The notes: generated by a model from the letters alone, not told the origin. 64,000 nucleotides of DNA from JAEUPI01 sp963814435 (GCA_963814435.1 CAWFCV010000033.1:1-64000), one strand, 5' to 3'. Counted from the stretch's first letter, positions 1-9,391 are shown. Made by a program: numbers and translations.

Positions 1-3
1 GGC

Positions 4-1023
4 GTGCTTTGCCTTCTCGCAGGCCGGCAATCCAAGTCACAGGGCTTCACGGTCGTCGGCTGGATTCTCGTCGGATTCGGGGCTTTGGGAGCCGTGCACG
101 GCGTCCCGTACTACTACGCGGCGTATCGCCACGCCAGCGAGGCCCGCAGCCACTTCAAGGCACTTTGCGAATCCAAGGCAGTGGTCTCGTTGCCCGCTCG
201 GCCCGTGTTGCACGGGTGTTCTCTGGAGCGAGACGGGTCAATCGCGTGCAAGTCACCTGGCCAGTCGCGATCACTATCGCGACTTTGTCGGCCCGAGCCA
301 AGGTCGGTACATAGAGATAGAGCAACCTGCGAGCTCAGGAGGCTTTGACGCCCCGTCGGGACGATAGGCGCGGCCTTGACTTGATGAACGACGTTCGCCC
401 GGAACCACGGCCGGAACCGACCCTGCCTTTCGAGGTGCGCACCCGGGTGATCACAACGCCCGAGGACAAGCGATATGAAATTGAGGGCATCGAGACAGTG
501 ATTGTGGACAGAAGCAACGGGCAGCCGATCGCGCGGCGGGTTGTCTTCGGCCGGATGGATCGGACCACCCCAGGGGAGCCCCTCAGAGAGACTTGCCCAG
601 CGCGGGCGATCGAACCGGGCGACTGCGATCTCAGCGGATGCACAATCTTGCCCTTCGTCTTTGCTGCTGTCCGGCCGCAAGTGCCCACAGACCTGTCGAA
701 GGCCTTTCACCTATACGGTGGCGCTGGCCCGAAGGACGTTGCACTGCGGCTCGGAGATCATCATCGGTCCCGGTATCAGAGAAGGCGATGTTCAGTGGCA
801 GATGGATCAACCGGGCATCACCAGCGCCACGTTCAGTGTGAACGCCACAGACGAGACGTTGGTGTGCGACAGCTATGGCTACTCATCCAGCCACACTTTT
901 CGCTTCTCTGACAGCGGCAAGGCCTACTCCATGGAGGCGGAGCAACATAACTCGGGAGAAGCCAAGGTCTCACGAAGGCCGCTGCTCGGCAGCGTGCGGG
1001 AAGTGCCGTCCCGACGTTTCTAG
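4..1023 (+). pseudogene. Degraded hypothetical membrane protein, multiple frameshifts
   Basis: One ancestral gene appears to be spread over all three plus frames. Frame 1 gives an N-terminal membrane helix (around GWILVGFGALGAVHG) and the stretch ARSHFKALCESKA. Near base 275 another frame supplies SRDHYRDFVGPSQGRYIEIE up to a TAG near 347. A third frame continues with DLMNDVRPEPRPEP and RYEIEGIETVIVDRSNG, and after about base 640 yet another shift leads to DVQWQMDQPGITSATFSVNA. The pieces read as plausible protein only in that order, so at least three indels or stops separate them. The 5' end may lie outside the window. No family is recognised; similar small membrane-anchored proteins are common near Rhs/type VI effector loci, which is only a contextual inference. 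Part of the damage could be sequencing error. Confidence 0.55.
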
Positions 1024-1128
1024 AGTGGTCGCGCCACTTTGCCGCACAACATCGAACTGTCGGTGCGGTTCCGGACAGCTGATCGACCGGTACGTAGGAA
1101 ACTTGCGTCACTGCGTAGGGTGCAACCC

Positions 1129-2736
1129 ATGACAAGAGACGCTGATCGGAACGCGATGCAACGCCCGCAAGGGGACAAAGCCGTGCGCAAACGGTTCTGG
1201 ACAGCTCATGCGCTGTCGTTTGCGGCACTGGCTCTTTGGCTGCTCTCGCTGCCGCTGGTTGTCTACTCAATGTACGGGACGCGCCCACCCGCGACGGGAG
1301 CGGAAGTACTCATGTTGGGGTGGCTCGGGCCGCTGAGCGGAATCTTCGCTTGGTACGCAAACCCGGCGTTTCTCTGGGCGCTCCGCGGGGTGTGGGTCCG
1401 CAAGCCGTCTGTCATCGCGGCACTGCTGGGCGTCTTGATCGCGCTCGACACGTTCCGACTAGGTCGAATCCTCACAGACGAGGGAGGTGGCACCGCAGCG
1501 GTGTATGGTTTCGGATGGGGGGCCGTTCTTTGGGCGCTCTCGCTTTGCGTGATGCTCATGGCGACTGCCGCCGCAGCGCAAGTAGCCAACATCGAGGAAA
1601 GGCCAGCGCCTTTGGCGAGGGATCGCTTCTTCCTGATTTCGGCTGTTCCTTTCGTCTTGGTCGCGTTTGCAGCGGGATATCACGCACTACAGGACCGAGC
1701 GCGAGCGAATCCCGACGAGCGTGTGCGTCTCGCAGGCCTGGCATTCAAGCGATGGCCAGTCTGCACAGCCCCTGGGCCAAAGATCAGCGGCGATCCCATG
1801 GCTCTCGCCGGTCCATTGGAGCTACAGCTGTCGAGCGACCAAACTGGAACGATGCCCATCCGCGGTGTCACGACACTCATCGGGTGGGGTGTGCCGGTGG
1901 TTCGCTTCGAGGGTCGCGACTATGTCCGCGCTGGAAGTCAGAAGCAGGTCGAACTCAGATCCGTTCCAGGCGCGACGCAGCCCGTTGCGACGCTGAAGGC
2001 AGGCAGTGTTCGGTCGGAAGGTGCGCTGGGTTTTCAGGTCTCGCTGGTGGACACACGCGACCAGCGCACGGTCTTCGACCACACTTGGCGTTCGGAGCAC
2101 AGTGGACTGCACTACTGTCCGACCACGGGCTCCTACGGCAAGCCTGATGAGCAGCCCCGCATGATCGTCACCGAGGCGCTCAGCCTGAAAGCCCCGTTGC
2201 TCGATGCCACCGAGCCGCAACATGCGATCCTCAAAGCATCGGCCCGACCCGTGGTGTACGAGGCATCGGCAACGAAGGGCCCTGCGTTCCGATTGCCCCC
2301 CCAAGGCGTTCGCGGCACCCCGAGCCAGTGGCAAGGCAACCGCGATTGCCCGGACGACATCGGGTGGGCGCCGATGGGCGGCACGCCGGGTGCCATCGAC
2401 ATGGAGGCGGGGTGGCCTTTCATGATCGGCCAGACCGCCTGGCACCTTGGCAGCAAGGATCAGTACATGGCATGGTGCGGACGAGACACCGTCTATCTGT
2501 ACCAGAGCTGGGGCCGCAGCGAGGGCACCAGGATATTCATCGATGCCAGATCGCTGCCCGACTTTCGGCCGAAGTGGCGCTACACGATTGACATCAACGG
2601 GCCGCCGATTGGCGCTGGCCCATGGGATGTGGCCTTGGCGGGTGTGGACGTTGCACAGGGTCGCCTCGCCCTCACGCTCAAGAATGAGCAAGCGCGGGCA
2701 GCGGTAGTGGCCGAGGCCGAATTGCCACCCAAGTAG
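1129..2736 (+). CDS. Hypothetical polytopic membrane protein with large C-terminal domain
   Basis: The reading frame gives 535 residues from the ATG at 1129, with an alternative ATG at 1156. The frame stays open back to 1039, but residues upstream of 1129 are arginine-rich and unlike the rest. The N-terminal third is hydrophobic, with likely membrane helices at about residues 28-48, 60-88, 94-110, 124-150 and 166-187. The rest, about 340 residues, is soluble-looking and rich in Trp, Gly and Pro, and is probably extracytoplasmic. No motif allows a family call. It follows the degraded gene at 4-1023 on the same strand and precedes a small NTF2-like gene, in a region of eroded accessory genes. 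The reading frame itself is secure; the function is unknown. Confidence 0.75.
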   Translation: MTRDADRNAMQRPQGDKAVRKRFWTAHALSFAALALWLLSLPLVVYSMYGTRPPATGAEVLMLGWLGPLSGIFAWYANPAFLWALRGVWVRKPSVIAALLGVLIALDTFRLGRILTDEGGGTAAVYGFGWGAVLWALSLCVMLMATAAAAQVANIEERPAPLARDRFFLISAVPFVLVAFAAGYHALQDRARANPDERVRLAGLAFKRWPVCTAPGPKISGDPMALAGPLELQLSSDQTGTMPIRGVTTLIGWGVPVVRFEGRDYVRAGSQKQVELRSVPGATQPVATLKAGSVRSEGALGFQVSLVDTRDQRTVFDHTWRSEHSGLHYCPTTGSYGKPDEQPRMIVTEALSLKAPLLDATEPQHAILKASARPVVYEASATKGPAFRLPPQGVRGTPSQWQGNRDCPDDIGWAPMGGTPGAIDMEAGWPFMIGQTAWHLGSKDQYMAWCGRDTVYLYQSWGRSEGTRIFIDARSLPDFRPKWRYTIDINGPPIGAGPWDVALAGVDVAQGRLALTLKNEQARAAVVAEAELPPK

Positions 2737-2810
2737 GTACCTCGTCCCGTCCGGCCCGGCCGAGCCGGCCCACAGTAGCATCACCCCTCGCAACGCCCCG
2801 GAGCCACCCC

Positions 2811-3188
2811 ATGAGCAGCAACGATCGCCAAGCCATCGAGCAGATGGTGCAGACCTACCTCGACGGCCTTTACGAAGGTGATGCCGACAAACTGGCCAGC
2901 GTGTTTCACGACACCAGCGTGCTCACCTACGAGCAAGACGGCAAGCTCGTGGTGCTGCCGCGCGAGCAGTGGCTGAAGATGGTGCGCGAGCGGCCGAAGC
3001 CCAAGGACAAAGGCTTGCCGCGCGACGACGTGATCTTGATGATCGACCAGTCGGGCCCGACCACGGCATTCGTGAAGCTCAAGTGCCAGATCCCGCCGCG
3101 CTACTTTACCGACTACCTGAACCTGCTGAAGATCGACGGGCGCTGGGTGGTGGCGCAGAAGGTGTTCGCCACCGTGAACAAGCCATAA
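2811..3188 (+). CDS. NTF2-like (SnoaL/lumazine-binding type) small protein
   Basis: This 125-residue protein has the layout of NTF2-like fold proteins: an N-terminal helix (AIEQMVQTYLDGLYEGDA), then VFHDTSVLTY, and a C-terminal sheet (FTDYLNLLKIDGRWVVAQKV). The ending LLKIDGRWVVAQKVF is typical of the SnoaL / putative lumazine-binding (DUF4440-like) branch. Such proteins are cone-shaped and bind small molecules or act as simple enzymes, but no catalytic residues can be assigned here. The ATG at 2811 is the natural start. A second partial copy of its last two thirds lies at 7411-7662, nearly identical in DNA, and a scrap of about 20 bp lies at 8815-8835, so this gene is one source of the local duplications. 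Confidence 0.85.
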   Translation: MSSNDRQAIEQMVQTYLDGLYEGDADKLASVFHDTSVLTYEQDGKLVVLPREQWLKMVRERPKPKDKGLPRDDVILMIDQSGPTTAFVKLKCQIPPRYFTDYLNLLKIDGRWVVAQKVFATVNKP

Positions 3189-3226
3189 CACCTCGCCGAC
3201 GCCTGCCAGGCGGGCGGCACGCGCCC

Positions 3227-3557
3227 TCAGGCCATCTTCACGGCCGTGCCGCCCACGGCCACCATCATCATGCCGTTCTTCTCGCCGAGCACCTCGCAGT
3301 CGAAGTCGACGCCAACCACGCCGTCGGCGCCGAGTTCGCGCGCGGCGGCGATCATGTCTTCGACGGCGGCGTCACGTGCGCCGGACAGAGCACGCTCGTA
3401 GCCGCCAGCGCGGCCGCCGACGACGTCGCGCACCGACGAGAACAGGTCGCGGAAGATGTTGGCGCCGATGATCGCCTCGCCGTGCACGATGCCGAGGTAC
3501 TTTGCGACGCGCGCAGCGTCGTTGTCCGGGACGACGGTGGCGATGAAGAAGCCGTTG
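3227..3557 (-). pseudogene. YbjQ/UPF0145 family protein, truncated copy
   Basis: The product matches the intact copy at 8848-9201 almost residue for residue from NGFFIATVVPDND to the C-terminus GMMMVAVGGTAVKMA, including ANIFRDLFSSVRDVVGGRAG. YbjQ-family proteins are small oligomeric proteins of about 107 residues linked to heavy-metal-binding domains; their role is uncertain. Here the N-terminus MGWFSRTD is missing. Upstream of base 3557 the sequence switches to a scrap of the gene at 7722-8776. A GTG at 3487 could still start an 86-residue product, but without the first strand of the fold. One difference from the intact copy is Cys for Tyr in VDFDCEVLG. It is most likely a recombination-truncated duplicate. 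Confidence 0.7.
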
Positions 3558-3562
3558 TACCG

Positions 3563-3633
3563 AGCGACGTGTCGCCCTGCAGTCGCCCGGATGTCTGCGG
3601 TTGCGGCAGTGAGGGATGAAAGCGCGACAGCGC
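3563..3633. repeat. 71-bp fragment duplicated from 7792-7862
   Basis: This stretch matches bases 7792-7862, the 3' part of the hypothetical gene at 7722-8776, with only three visible mismatches over 71 bp. It sits between the truncated YbjQ copy and a second fragment from an MFS transporter. It has no coding role here and marks a recombination junction. Confidence 0.75.
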
Positions 3634-3678
3634 ATCAGCAGCACGGCGCCGGCGAGCGAGCACGCATGCGCGCCCACG
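3632..3678. repeat. Short fragment duplicated from the MFS remnant near 9674-9720
   Basis: The run starting GCATCAGCAGCACGGCGCC and continuing through GAGCGAGCACGCATGCGCG matches the MFS transporter remnant around 9674-9720 with a few mismatches. It directly abuts the 71-bp fragment on one side and the stop codon of the Ivy-like gene on the other. The patch of two unrelated fragments shows local shuffling. Confidence 0.65.
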
Positions 3679-4528
3679 CTACTTTGCTTGCGAGCGGAAC
3701 TGCTTCTTCCAGATCTTGTCGAGCTCCGCGGTGACGGCCGGCGGTGGGTTGCCGATCAAGGTCGACTTGCCTTTCTGATGGACCTTGCCGTACAAAGACA
3801 TCCTGGATGCCGGACCACAACAGAACCACGTTGTGGTCGTAGCAGTCGTGGTTCTTGCAGGTGTAGAGCATCACGTATTCGTCGTTGGCCACCTTCATCG
3901 CCTGGCCCTCCGAACTCGGGCCGTCGAGCTTGGCGAGCCACGGCTCCTTGACGAGCGGGCCGAGCGCCTTGTGGTAGACCGCTTTTGCTTTCGCGTTGTA
4001 GAGAAGGCCGGCCGCGGTGAGCGCTGTCAGTGCGTAGCCCTTGAAGATCTTGGCTGAGTTGCCCGTGCCTGCCGCCGCTGCTCCGGGCGCGGCGTTGCGG
4101 TTCGGGTCGCAGTGCCGTGCACGCTTGCCCTTGAGGGCTGCCGGCAATGCGGCCATCACCTTGGGTCCGCCCTCGACCGCGGCGAACAGGCCCGAGGCGT
4201 TGCGGTAGAACACGAAGACCAGCGCTTCGCCGGGGGCGATTTCGCCGGTCAACGCGGTTTGGAACTCCGGAGGCGCAGAAGCACCGAAGTACGCAGGTGC
4301 TGGCTTCACGTTGCGCCCCGTCAGCACCGCTTTGCCGCCGTCCTGCACCACCAGCGAATCGCCCAGGTACTTGAGCTGCGGAAGCATGTAGTTCGAGCAG
4401 TCAGGCGCCAGCACGCCGCCGTAGAGCTGCATCGACTTCGTGTCGATCTTGGTCTGCGCCCAAGCAGGAACGGCCGCCGCGGCGGCGATCAGCATGGCGC
4501 CTACAAGCAGGCGGTTCGTCTCGCGCAC
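3679..4528 (-). pseudogene. Ivy-type lysozyme inhibitor-like secreted protein, one frameshift
   Basis: The protein starts with a clear signal peptide (MRETNRLLVGAMLIAAAAAVPAWAQ). The C-terminal part contains YTCKNHDCYDHNVVLLWSG, closely resembling the CKPHDC loop that in Ivy (inhibitor of vertebrate lysozyme) inserts into the lysozyme active site. The frame then breaks near base 3795. In the next frame LYGKVHQKGKSTLIGNPPP and ELDKIWKKQFRSQAK follow, ending at TAG (3679-3681), as expected for the end of an Ivy domain. The total of 850 nt is one base off a multiple of three, so a single indel explains it. At about 280 residues it is longer than classical Ivy (about 155), with an extra N-terminal region holding YMLPQLKYLGDSLVVQDGG. 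A periplasmic role in protecting the cell from lysozyme is inferred from the motif. The frameshift may be a sequence error. Confidence 0.65.
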
Positions 4529-4540
4529 GGTCTTTCGGCG

Positions 4541-5407
4541 TCAGTCGGCTGATCGCCAGTCGGGTGAGGCGGCGCGAGCGGCGTGGGCCTCGGCGAGCCG
4601 CTGCCGGTGCAGCTTGAAGAACAAGCGCTCGCGCAACAGCCAAAGCACGACGAACACCACCGCCAGCCACAACGCGACGGGCGAACCGGGAACCGCGAAT
4701 GCGAGCGCGGCCGTGGCTGCGATCCAGGTCAGCGCGAACGCGCGAATGCCTCTGAACTTCGCGTTCTTGATCGCGAAAATCTGGTCGTCCGAGAGGCCGG
4801 CGTACTTCCGCTCCTGCGAGATCGCGTAGGAGTCGCGCACTGGGAAGAAGATGCGGTCGAACCTCCTGAAGAGCCAGTGCAGGATGAAGACGGCGACGAT
4901 CGCGGCAAAGATCGAGCCGCCGCTCGATTTGTTGAACGCGTTGATGGGCGACGTCGACCACGTGTTGTTGAAACCGGTCATGAGTATCTGCGCGACCAGG
5001 CCGCCAACCAGCAGGAGCCGCACGATGTGGCGGACGATGCGGTAAGCCCTGAACCGGGACAGAGCGCGTTCGGTTCTGATGCCAAAGGTGGCCGTTGCGA
5101 TCCCGCCGATCAACATGGCGAACAGGGTGCCCATTTGCGCCGAAGGCGAGATCGCGAGAACGATGAGGGCGCCGACCGCCGCACCTGCTGCGACGATGGC
5201 CCCCACCGCCGGATACATGACGGCGAGAATCGGCGCCATGAGCAGCATCGTGAATCCGACGCCGTCCACCTCGGTCTTCGGCGCCGGAGGTCCGGCGAGT
5301 GCCTTCCTTTGGTCGTGGACCGACTTGCCTGCGTCATAGTCGGTGCGGTCCATGTCGGGGCGCCACGGAATGTCTTGCATCCCAGCCTTGTAGTCATCTT
5401 GACTCAT
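4541..5407 (-). CDS. Hypothetical multi-helix inner-membrane protein
   Basis: I chose the ATG giving MSQDDYKAGMQDIPW (288 residues), because the frame upstream of it is short and unconvincing. After about 45 polar residues come hydrophobic segments around GFTMLLMAPILAVMYPAVGAIVAAGAAVGALIVLAI, GTLFAMLIGGIATATFGI, IVRLLLVGGLVAQILMTGF, GSIFAAIVAVFILHWLF, and a final pair near AFALTWIAATAALAFAV and LWLAVVFVVLWLL. Between these lies a cytosolic-looking loop with RDSYAISQERKYAGLSDDQ. No family is recognised. It lies 12 bp downstream of the Ivy-like gene's start on the same strand and precedes it in transcription, so the two may be co-transcribed. Confidence 0.72.
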   Translation of the reverse strand: MSQDDYKAGMQDIPWRPDMDRTDYDAGKSVHDQRKALAGPPAPKTEVDGVGFTMLLMAPILAVMYPAVGAIVAAGAAVGALIVLAISPSAQMGTLFAMLIGGIATATFGIRTERALSRFRAYRIVRHIVRLLLVGGLVAQILMTGFNNTWSTSPINAFNKSSGGSIFAAIVAVFILHWLFRRFDRIFFPVRDSYAISQERKYAGLSDDQIFAIKNAKFRGIRAFALTWIAATAALAFAVPGSPVALWLAVVFVVLWLLRERLFFKLHRQRLAEAHAARAASPDWRSAD

Positions 5408-5676
5408 GGTCTTTGCTCCCGCGCCGCACGACGAGCGTCCCGATTGCTCTAGCATCGCTCATCCGCGCGCAGGGAACCTACTGCAGGGTCACATCTAGGT
5501 GAAGACCCGTAGCTCAACTGCGTGGTTCGGCCAGTGACGCGGCGTGGCGCCGCCGCCATGATCGCGTCGCACCAACGGCACGCCGAGGCGGGCACAGCGC
5601 CCGCATCAAGGGGAAAGCTGGCGACGATGTGCGTACACGATCGCTTCGTTTCGCTCGCGGCGCGCTGGGCCGGACG

Positions 5677-7245
5677 ATGAGCTTCAGTGCCTCGTTCCTC
5701 GTGACGCTGGCACTGTTGCTGCCCGCCGTGGCAGCGCGCGCGCAGAGCGACTGGATCGATCTGTTCCCCTCCCCAACGATCGTCGCGCATGCCGCCTTCG
5801 AGGAGCTCAAGGTGACCGCGCAGCGCGGCAACGCCGGCCTGACGACCGACGACGACTCGATCGCGATCAACCTAGCCGGCTCCTTCGTGGTCTTGCGCCA
5901 GCTGCTTTTCCTCAAGAGCAACGCCGAGATGGGAATGCTGCCGCAGCGAAAAGACAAGATCCGGCGTCTGGCAGCCGCGTATGCACAAGCCGAGTTGACG
6001 ATCGGCCAGGGCGCCGCGGGTCGGCGCGGCTATATCTGGCGCGCACCACCTACCGGCATGGGCTGCGCCGGCGATCAGCGCTGCTACAAGCGCTGGTTCG
6101 ACCTCCATCTCAATGCGAGCACCTCGCGCGCCGAGTATCGCCAGCGGCTGCTGCAACGCCTGTTCCCGTGCAGCGAGATGGCGACTGAGTTGTACGAGCT
6201 GCGCCAGAGCCGCGCTACGACGATTCCATTCTTCCCGTCGCCGTCGGTTACGCTGCAGATCGAGCCCGAACTGGTCGGCCAAGCGCCCCCCGGTTGCGCG
6301 GCGATGGGTGGCGACCACAACGGCAACGGCTTGTGCGACGACTGGGAGCGTGTGGCGGTGACCGCGAGCCAGCCCGGCGCGGCGCAGCCCATCGCGGTAG
6401 TCGCCTCCGCCTGCAGCCCCAAAGTCGAGCTGAGCTCGATATGGCAGAGGGACTCCACGACCATCGAAGTCAGCTTCAAGCGCTTGGCGCCCACGGAGAC
6501 GGGGGTTCCTGTTATCCATCTCTTTCGGGGAAACCGCACGGCGCCGCAGGACGAGCCCATCGCGGTCTCCCGCGTGGCCATCGCGAAAACTCCTGCTGCC
6601 ACGGGAGCCCCCGAGGTGGCCCTGATGACCACCCAGTCTGATCTGAAGCCCATTCCTGCAGTGCCGTGGCTGTCAGCGGTCTCGGTCGCGCGCGACAACC
6701 ATGTGAGCAATGCGGTGACCTGCAAACAGACAATCCGCGTTCCCATTCTGGCGCTGGCGCGCGCCGATCCGGTGGGCTACTTCGGTCCTTACCCGGACGC
6801 CGACAGTGCGGCGTGCGCAAGCGCCGCCCTCGCCAGAGCCATGACCGATCGCAGAGCATTGATCTTTCGGCGGGAGATTGCGGTCGTCATACTCACTGCT
6901 CGGGCGAAGAGCGACTACTACCTGTCGTCCTTCGTCGAGGGGAATCGGTTCAGTGTGCAAGACGCTCAGTTCAAGCAGGCGGTGAACCAAGCGGAACACT
7001 TCCGCTGCCGATCGCCGTGGTCGGCTCCCGATGTCCACTACGCCGGTACCGTTCACACCCACATACATTGGCTCATCGACGGCAACGATTTCTCGAGTCC
7101 CGACATCGAGGACACACTGAGAAGCAAGAAGACCTGGCCCGACTACGAGCGCAATTACCTCGTCGGAACCGATGACCGTGTCTACAGCTTCGACGGCTCT
7201 CGGCAGAGAGTCGTCGCGTGCCCACCAACCCGCAGCGGCCCGTAA
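5677..7245 (+). CDS. Secreted hypothetical protein with DUF4329-like C-terminal domain
   Basis: The ATG at 5677 gives a signal peptide (SFSASFLVTLALLLPAVAARAQ); an ATG at 5629 would add 16 basic residues before it and is less likely. The mature protein is about 500 residues. Features seen are several Cys pairs, an Asp/Asn-rich motif GDHNGNGLCDDWERV resembling a calcium-binding loop, and a C-terminal region with VHTHIHWLIDGNDFSSPDIE followed by NYLVGTDDRVYSFDGSRQ. The HTH...FSSPDI...YLGT-like pattern is what I know from DUF4329/JAB-like domains, often found at the ends of Rhs- or VgrG-linked effectors. Assignment to that family is an inference from motif shape. No immunity gene is obvious, although the membrane protein at 4541-5407 is divergently placed. 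Confidence 0.7.
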   Translation: MSFSASFLVTLALLLPAVAARAQSDWIDLFPSPTIVAHAAFEELKVTAQRGNAGLTTDDDSIAINLAGSFVVLRQLLFLKSNAEMGMLPQRKDKIRRLAAAYAQAELTIGQGAAGRRGYIWRAPPTGMGCAGDQRCYKRWFDLHLNASTSRAEYRQRLLQRLFPCSEMATELYELRQSRATTIPFFPSPSVTLQIEPELVGQAPPGCAAMGGDHNGNGLCDDWERVAVTASQPGAAQPIAVVASACSPKVELSSIWQRDSTTIEVSFKRLAPTETGVPVIHLFRGNRTAPQDEPIAVSRVAIAKTPAATGAPEVALMTTQSDLKPIPAVPWLSAVSVARDNHVSNAVTCKQTIRVPILALARADPVGYFGPYPDADSAACASAALARAMTDRRALIFRREIAVVILTARAKSDYYLSSFVEGNRFSVQDAQFKQAVNQAEHFRCRSPWSAPDVHYAGTVHTHIHWLIDGNDFSSPDIEDTLRSKKTWPDYERNYLVGTDDRVYSFDGSRQRVVACPPTRSGP

Positions 7246-7269
7246 AGCGGCAGCGCCGACGGCCTCGCC

Positions 7270-7406
7270 TCACCGCGCCGGCAACCTTGCTGCCACCAGC
7301 ATCCCCAGCCCATGATCCCGGCCGCCACCCCCACCTTGGACGCATAACTGCCAGTGCGGTCGATCGCCCCCGCCAGCACAGGCAGGCCGATCGTGTGCTC
7401 ACCTGC
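7270..7406 (-). pseudogene. C-terminal fragment of an MFS transporter
   Basis: Read on the minus strand, LPVLAGAIDRTGSYASKVG and, after a one-base shift, GLGMLVAARLPAR followed by a stop form the last helix and tail typical of OFA-type major facilitator transporters. The matching central part of such a transporter lies at 9535-9880 in the same orientation. The two pieces are separated by 2.1 kb of other sequence, so this is a scrambled gene remnant. Confidence 0.55.
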
Positions 7407-7410
7407 TAGC

Positions 7411-7662
7411 AAGCCGGCAAGCTCGTGGTGCTGCCGCGCGAGCAGTGGCTGAAGATGGTGCGCGAGCGGCCGAAGCCCAAGGACAAAGGCTTGCGGCGCG
7501 ACGACGTGATCTTGATGATCGACCAGTCGGGCCCGACCACGGCATTCGTCAAGCTCAAGTGCCAGATCCCGCCGCGCTACTTTACCGACTACCTGGACCT
7601 GCTGAAGATCGACGCGCGCTGGGTGGTTGCGCAGAAAGTCTTCGCGACCGTGAACGAAGCCA
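7411..7662 (+). pseudogene. Truncated second copy of the NTF2-like gene
   Basis: Bases 7411-7662 repeat 2936-3186 with only a handful of substitutions, encoding GKLVVLPREQWLKMVRERPK through LLKIDARWVVAQKVFATV. The first about 40 codons, including the start and the first helix, are absent, so no functional NTF2 fold can be made. The frame runs on past the original stop because an inserted base changes the ending to VNEAIAPP. This is a duplicated fragment in the shuffled region and is probably not expressed. Confidence 0.75.
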
Positions 7663-7721
7663 TAGCGCCTCCAATTGCGGGCGATGACACGGCCTCGCGC
7701 GGGTGCCAGGGCCTCGGCTGG

Positions 7722-8776
7722 CTACTTCTTCGCGGCGTAGGCCTCCAGCAGCAGGTTCTGCTCCGGCATGTCCTGCAGGATCAACCGGCCAAGCGACGTG
7801 TCGCCCTGCAGTCGCCCCGACGTCTGCGGTTGCGGGAGTGAGGGATGAAAGCGCGACAGCGCCGTCACCCGCTCTTGAAATATGGGCGCTGGCGCCGGCC
7901 CGGGCGGACGCGCCCACACATAACGTGATCGCCTGCAGCATGCCGTTGACGTCGAAGTCGTACAGCGATGCCTTGACGCGCGGATCGTCGCAGGCGCTGC
8001 CGCGCAGGTCGAGGCGCAGATTGTTGGTGTTCGGCACCTTGCCTTCGACGGGCGCTTGCGTGTAGCGCACGCTGGCCATCGCCCGCACCTGGTCGACACC
8101 GGCCGCGCCGAGCTTGTCGAGCAGCGTGTTTCGGCAGACCTCTGGCGGCGGGCGCGACGGTGCTGGTGGCAGCTCAGTGGCCGCGCTGTTCGACGGCCCA
8201 CCCTGCGCGGCTGACCTGGCGCCGTCTACCCGCACCAGCACGCAGTTCTCTCCAGCGAGAATGCGGTTCGGATTCGTGACATCGAAGCCCCACACCTTGG
8301 TGCCCCCGGCCGGTATGGCGGCGATGATCTGTGGGCCCGCGCTGCGGTAGGCGATCGGTCCTTGCGCCAGGCCGGCGAGCCCGCTTGTCGAGAAAGTCGT
8401 CGGCGCAAACTCGGTGACGCCGCTGCCGAACAGCATCTCGCAGCCTGCGCGGGGGTTGGTGAGCAATGCCATGAACTGGTCCTTCTCGCTCTTGGGGCGG
8501 GTGGCGCCTTCGACGCGCCAGCGGCCGAGCAGGACATTGCGTTGGTCCGGCAGCGGCGCCGAGCGCAACAGCTTCTCGCGAAACGCCTTCATTTCCGCGC
8601 TTTCCTTGGCGTCTGCTTCGGCCTGTGAACGCCGGAGCGCATCAAGGCGACTGCGGTCCTCGGGGCTGAGCTCGTTGCTTCGGTCGGGCCATATGACCTG
8701 CCCGCCTGCCGAGGTGGCCGTGAGCAACCACAGCGTCACCAGCACCGCCGTTGCGCAACCTGCAGCATCTCGCACG
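7722..8776 (-). pseudogene. Secreted hypothetical protein, one frameshift
   Basis: I start at the GTG at 8776 because a good ribosome site (GGAGGGG) lies just upstream and a signal peptide follows (AVLVTLWLLTATSAGGQ). The frame is open further upstream, but that part derives from the scrap at 8815-8835. Mature features are a charged helical segment (LSPEDRSRLDALRRSQAEAD) and a domain with LLGRWRVEGA, AGCEMLFGSGVTEFAPTTF and GTKVWGFDVTNPNRILAGENC. A second region runs CRNTLLDKLGAAGVDQVRAM to LYDFDVNGMLQAIT. Near base 7920 the frame shifts, and the true tail (ALSRFHPSLPQPQTSG ... LLLEAYAAKK, stop) is in another frame. No family is known to me. The shift may be an error or decay; a piece of this tail is duplicated at 3563-3633. 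Confidence 0.6.
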
Positions 8777-8814
8777 GTACCGCCCCTCCACGATTCGCAG
8801 CGTTGATTCAGCCG

Positions 8815-8835
8815 CGCCACTTTACCGACTACCTG
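8815..8835. repeat. About 20-bp scrap of the NTF2-like gene fused to a YbjQ copy
   Basis: The string CCACTTTACCGACTACCTG nearly matches 3102-3120 inside the NTF2-like gene. It runs directly into GCGGCACGCGCCCTCA, which in the first copy lies 95 bp further on at the YbjQ 3' end. This looks like an internal deletion in a duplicated NTF2-YbjQ block. Confidence 0.6.
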
Positions 8836-8847
8836 CGGCACGCGCCC

Positions 8848-9201
8848 TCAAGCCATCTTCACGGCCGTGCCGCCCACGGCCACCATCATCATGCCGTTCT
8901 TTTCGCCGAGCACCTCGTAGTCGAAGTCGACGCCGACCACGCCGTCGGCGCCGAGTTCGCGCGCGGCGGCGATCATGTCTTCAACGGCGGCGTCACGTGC
9001 GCCGGATAGCGCGCGCTCGTAGCCGCCTGCACGGCCGCCGACGACGTCGCGCACCGACGAGAACATGTCGCGGAAGATGTTGGCGCCGATGATCGCCTCG
9101 CCGTGCACGATGCCGAGGTACTTTGCGACGCGCGCAGCGTCGTTGTCCGGGACGACGGTGGCAATAAAGAAGCCGTTGTCGGTGCGAGAAAACCAGCCCA
9201 T
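8848..9201 (-). CDS. YbjQ/UPF0145 family protein, intact copy
   Basis: This is the full-length version: 117 residues from MGWFSRTDNGFF to GGTAVKMA. It contains the family core YLGIVHGEAIIGANIFRD, RDVVGGRAGGYERALSGARD and AARELGADGVVGVDFDYEVLG. Length and layout agree with YbjQ proteins (about 107 residues), which form pentamer-like assemblies and are sometimes linked to metal binding; the actual role is not established. A longer open frame extends upstream to 9501, but the ATG at 9201 begins the conserved part and is preceded by CGGGAGCAC, a usable ribosome site. A truncated duplicate lies at 3227-3557. Confidence 0.88.
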   Translation of the reverse strand: MGWFSRTDNGFFIATVVPDNDAARVAKYLGIVHGEAIIGANIFRDMFSSVRDVVGGRAGGYERALSGARDAAVEDMIAAARELGADGVVGVDFDYEVLGEKNGMMMVAVGGTAVKMA

Positions 9202-9391
9202 CGTGTGCTCCCGGAGTGACCTGCGATGGCGCGACGATACCGCGGGGGCGGCCCAGGCGATACCGGTCCGGTGAGCGACCGTGTTCACAGACAAGTGCTC
9301 CAATGCGGGGACACACCGGGGAGGAACCGATGGATCGAAAGCAGAGCAAGCGGGTGGCGGCGATTGGCGCGTCTCCACGCAGAGGCACTCC

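Noticed and set aside
5500..5545. tRNA-like string CCGTAGCTCAACTG
   Set aside because: It resembles a D-arm, but no acceptor stem, anticodon arm or T-arm can be built around it.
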